A stretch of DNA of 64,000 nt from JASJBU01 sp963790775 (GTDB taxonomy: Bacteria > Pseudomonadota > Gammaproteobacteria > Chromatiales > Chromatiaceae). The position numbers were made by a program, and so were the translations under genes. Shown in pieces: positions 61,466 through 64,000 of the stretch. The notes below the pieces were generated by a model. The model ran no database searches. It was given only the letters and a program-made list of their open reading frames with translations, and was not told the DNA's origin. Numbering within the stretch: position 1 is the stretch's first letter; every line of letters starts with the position of its first letter. The stretch covers positions 372,001 through 436,000 of the forward strand of contig CAWBPR010000011.1 of the NCBI GenBank assembly GCA_963790775.1. Direction: 5' to 3'.

Positions 61466-64000
61466 ATGGCCAGTAATAAATATAAACAAATCTCGGTCCT
61501 GACCATGAACACCGTTGCATTTGCGGTGAATTTTGCGGTCTGGACCATGTTTTCCGTCATCGGTATCAAGATCAAACAGGAGTTGAACCTCAGCGAGACC
61601 GAGTTTGGCCTGCTGGTGGCTACGCCGATCCTGACCGGGTCCCTGGTGCGCCTGCCCCTGGGATTGATGACCGACCGTTTCGGTGGACGCATCGTCTTTT
61701 TTATCCAGATGCTGCTGGTGGCCATTCCCACTTATGGTCTGTCGTTCGCAACCGAGTATTGGCAATATCTGGTGATCGGTCTGTTCGTGGGGCTCGCTGG
61801 GGGTTCATTCGCGATCGGTATTGCCTATACCTCTGCCTGGTTTCCCAAGGAGCGACAGGGCACGGCGATGGGGATCTTCGGTGCCGGCAATGCCGGAGCG
61901 GCGGTGACCAATCTGGTGGCGCCCATTATCTTGGTGGCTGCGGGCTGGCGTGCGGTGCCTGAGATCTATTCTCTCGCCATGCTGGTCATGGCCATCCTCT
62001 TCTGGTTCACGACCTACCCGGACCCCCTGCATGAAGAACGGAAAAGAACCAAGACCCGCATCAGGCTGGCGGACCAACTGGCGCCACTCACGGAGGCGCG
62101 GGTGTGGCGCTTCGGGCTGGCGTACTACTTTGTCTTCGGCGGGTTTGTCGCCCTGGCCCTTTGGCTGCCGAAGTACTATGTAGGCGAGTATGGGCTCACC
62201 CTGACAGATGCAGCCCTGATTACCATGTTCTTTACCCTGCCTTCAGGGTTGATCCGCGCTCTGGGTGGCTGGATGTCGGATAAGTGGGGTGGAAGCACGG
62301 TGACCTGGTGGGTCTTCTGGGTAAGTATTGTCTGTCTGTTCATCGTCTCCTATCCACCCACCACGCTGACGATTCACGGCATCGAAGGGGATGTCTCGGT
62401 GAGCATCGGTATCGGCATCGTGCTGTTCACCGTACTGATCTTCATCGTCGGTATCGCTCAGGGCATAGGCAAGGCCAGCGTCTACCGCAGTCTGGCTGAT
62501 TACTATCCCACCAACATGGGCTCGGTGGGCGGCATGGTGGGTGTGATCGGCGGTCTGGGCGGCTTTACCATGCCCATCATGTTCGGTATCGCCGCGGACG
62601 CGATCGGGGTGCGCAGCAGTTGCTTTATGTTGATGTATATCATCCTCGCGGGAGTCATGATCTGGACCTGGGCGGCCGCCAAGGGTGAACGCGAGGCCAT
62701 CATGCAGGCACATGAAGGGCTGCGCGACGAGCTGGTGCGTGACGGCCTGGTGGATGTCCACCCGGGCCGGAGGGTCTGGCTTACCGACTGGCGTCCGGAG
62801 GATGAGGCGTTCTGGAACTCTACCGGACGCGCCATTGCCAAGCGTAATTTGTGGATCTCCATGCCGGCGTTGTTGCTCTCCTTCGCGGTTTGGGTGGTCT
62901 GGAGTATGGTGGTGGTGGAGCTGCCGAAGGTTGGCTTCGAGTTCACTACCAGTGAGTTGTTCTGGCTGGCCGCACTGCCTGGGTTGTCAGGCGCGATTCT
63001 GCGACTGCTGTATGCCTTTGTGGTACCGATCTTTGGCGGACGCAACTGGGCGGTATTCAGCACCGCCTCGCTGCTGCTGCCGACCCTGTGGATGAGTCTT
63101 GCGGTGCAGAATCCCAACACCCAATATGCGGTGTTTGTGGTGATCGCACTGCTGTGTGGTTTTGGCGGCGGTAACTTCTCCTCGAGCATGGCCAATATCA
63201 GTTACTACTTCCCGAAGAAGATGCAGGGAACAGCCCTGGGCCTGAATGCCGGGGTGGGTAATCTGGGTGTGGCTCTGGTGCAGGCGGTGACCCCGGTTGT
63301 CATCTACGGCGGGGCGCTCTACATGTATGGCGGCCGGCCGCAGACTCTGGTGGAGAATGGTGTGGAGTCACTGGTCTGGCTACAGAATGCCAGTTATATC
63401 TGGGTGCCTTTTATCCTGATATCCACCTTTGCCGTGTGGTTCGGGATGAATAATATCCGTCACATCCAGGCCTCTTTTGCGGAGGAGGTGACGGTATTTC
63501 ACCGCAAGCATGCCTGGCTGGGAAGCTGGCTGTATGCCGGCACCTTCGGCTCCTTTATTGGCTTTGCGGTGGGATTTCCGATGCTGCTGGCCACCCAATT
63601 TCCTCACTCGGGTATGGTGAGGTATGCCTTTGTCGGTCCCTTGCTGGGGGCCCTGATCCGGCCGCTTGGAGGTTGGCTGGCTGACCGGATGGGCGGCGCC
63701 AGTCTCACTTTCTGGAATTTTGCGGTGATGGCTGCCGCCATGTTCGGAATATTGCCGTTCCTGCCCGGCGATGCCTATGCTGGAAACCTGACCGGATTCT
63801 ATACCCTGTTTCTGTTGCTGTTCCTGACCGCAGGTATTGGTAACGGCTCCGTATTCCGCATGATCCCGATTATTTTTCATACTATCCATAAACGCTGGTC
63901 CGAGGGTATGGATGAAGCCGGTAAGGCACAGGCAAAACATCAGGCGGAAACCGAAACGGCAGTGGCGCTGGGCTTCAGCGCCTCGATTGCCGCTTTCGGT
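61466..64000 (+). CDS. narK: Fused NarK1-NarK2 nitrate/nitrite transporter (3' truncated)
   Basis: 845 codons are visible before the edge. Two MFS transporters in one chain: first half from MASNKYKQISVLTMNT through about residue 420 (SAWFPKERQGTAMGIFGAGN, ADYYPTNMGSVGGM), a cytosolic linker, and a second half starting near KRNLWISMPALLLS, with the nitrate signature region GNFSSSMANISYYFPKK and GTALGLNAGVGNLG. Fused NarK1-NarK2 proteins are known in denitrifiers (NarK1 proton symport, NarK2 exchange). ATG 61466 with GGAG six bases upstream. Positioned for a nar operon downstream, not visible. Confidence 0.94.
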   Translation, partial: MASNKYKQISVLTMNTVAFAVNFAVWTMFSVIGIKIKQELNLSETEFGLLVATPILTGSLVRLPLGLMTDRFGGRIVFFIQMLLVAIPTYGLSFATEYWQYLVIGLFVGLAGGSFAIGIAYTSAWFPKERQGTAMGIFGAGNAGAAVTNLVAPIILVAAGWRAVPEIYSLAMLVMAILFWFTTYPDPLHEERKRTKTRIRLADQLAPLTEARVWRFGLAYYFVFGGFVALALWLPKYYVGEYGLTLTDAALITMFFTLPSGLIRALGGWMSDKWGGSTVTWWVFWVSIVCLFIVSYPPTTLTIHGIEGDVSVSIGIGIVLFTVLIFIVGIAQGIGKASVYRSLADYYPTNMGSVGGMVGVIGGLGGFTMPIMFGIAADAIGVRSSCFMLMYIILAGVMIWTWAAAKGEREAIMQAHEGLRDELVRDGLVDVHPGRRVWLTDWRPEDEAFWNSTGRAIAKRNLWISMPALLLSFAVWVVWSMVVVELPKVGFEFTTSELFWLAALPGLSGAILRLLYAFVVPIFGGRNWAVFSTASLLLPTLWMSLAVQNPNTQYAVFVVIALLCGFGGGNFSSSMANISYYFPKKMQGTALGLNAGVGNLGVALVQAVTPVVIYGGALYMYGGRPQTLVENGVESLVWLQNASYIWVPFILISTFAVWFGMNNIRHIQASFAEEVTVFHRKHAWLGSWLYAGTFGSFIGFAVGFPMLLATQFPHSGMVRYAFVGPLLGALIRPLGGWLADRMGGASLTFWNFAVMAAAMFGILPFLPGDAYAGNLTGFYTLFLLLFLTAGIGNGSVFRMIPIIFHTIHKRWSEGMDEAGKAQAKHQAETETAVALGFSASIAAFG

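Overview
The window reads as chromosomal DNA of a free-living or facultatively symbiotic gammaproteobacterium. Family-level markers are RlmD, GreB, HspQ, NagZ, UbiE, SrkA and a methylthioinosine phosphorylase. A proteobacterial dedicated sortase (Pds/class GN) locus, a fused NarK1-NarK2 nitrate/nitrite transporter behind an FNR-like site, and a DsrE-like protein would suit a marine, sulfur-oxidising, nitrate-respiring lineage (Chromatiales-like). That placement is inference. I saw no rRNA, prophage, transposase or CRISPR array. Two protein families are broken by frameshifts (a CusA-type pump with two, a CHASE histidine kinase with one), from recent decay or sequencing error.

Layout. 0-3.4 kb: tail of a sortase operon (PdsO end, a previously easy-to-miss 54-residue ORF, a VIT/vWA sortase substrate with LPQTA signal, class GN sortase). 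3.5-5 kb: glutamine amidotransferase and L,D-transpeptidase. 5.3-9.2 kb: an unusual trio of E1/ThiF-like adenylyltransferase, GNAT-cNMP-winged-helix fusion and DUF2235 hydrolase. 9.2-16.2 kb: tRNA-Val(GAC), MOSC protein, secreted acidic beta-propeller-like protein, unknowns, rhodanese and YdbL-like lipoprotein. 16.3-24 kb: RlmD, then a CYTH/peptide-binding protein/L,D-transpeptidase/DppB/DppC run, an orphan FliL-like protein, NagZ and Hpt. 24.2-34.5 kb: hemerythrin, MTIP, Sel1-SH3, a membrane-tethered H1-like lysine-rich protein, OmpA lipoprotein, SrkA, a sugar-phosphate mutarotase, GreB and a 7TMR-DISM diguanylate cyclase.

34.7-40.1 kb (minus strand): copper/silver-type efflux locus with frameshifted CusA, CusB, and two small cysteine-rich secreted proteins, one built from a 17-residue Cys repeat. 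Divergent from it lie a Tat-type gluconate-dehydrogenase-subunit-3/GMC oxidoreductase pair, HspQ and a SagB/ThcOx-type dehydrogenase. 45-55 kb: serine hydrolase, UbiE, PBP4 (DacB), a second H1-like protein, GNAT, a second diguanylate cyclase, a class-A-beta-lactamase-like protein, and an AbrB-fold small gene with a dyad operator. 56-60.3 kb (minus): DsrE-like protein, 2-phosphoglycerate-kinase-like protein, CHASE histidine kinase (frameshifted) and Rcp1-like response regulator. 61.3-64 kb: FNR-like promoter and narK fusion, cut by the window edge.

Functional threads: cell-wall metabolism and murein-peptide recycling (two L,D-transpeptidases, DacB, NagZ, Dpp-like permease, beta-lactamase-fold proteins), metal handling, c-di-GMP signalling (two cyclases with I-sites), and redox/nitrate respiration. 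The least explained units are the ThiF/GNAT-cNMP/DUF2235 trio, the kinase-CHASE-HK-RR operon, the Cys-repeat protein beside the Cus pump and the tethered H1-like protein.
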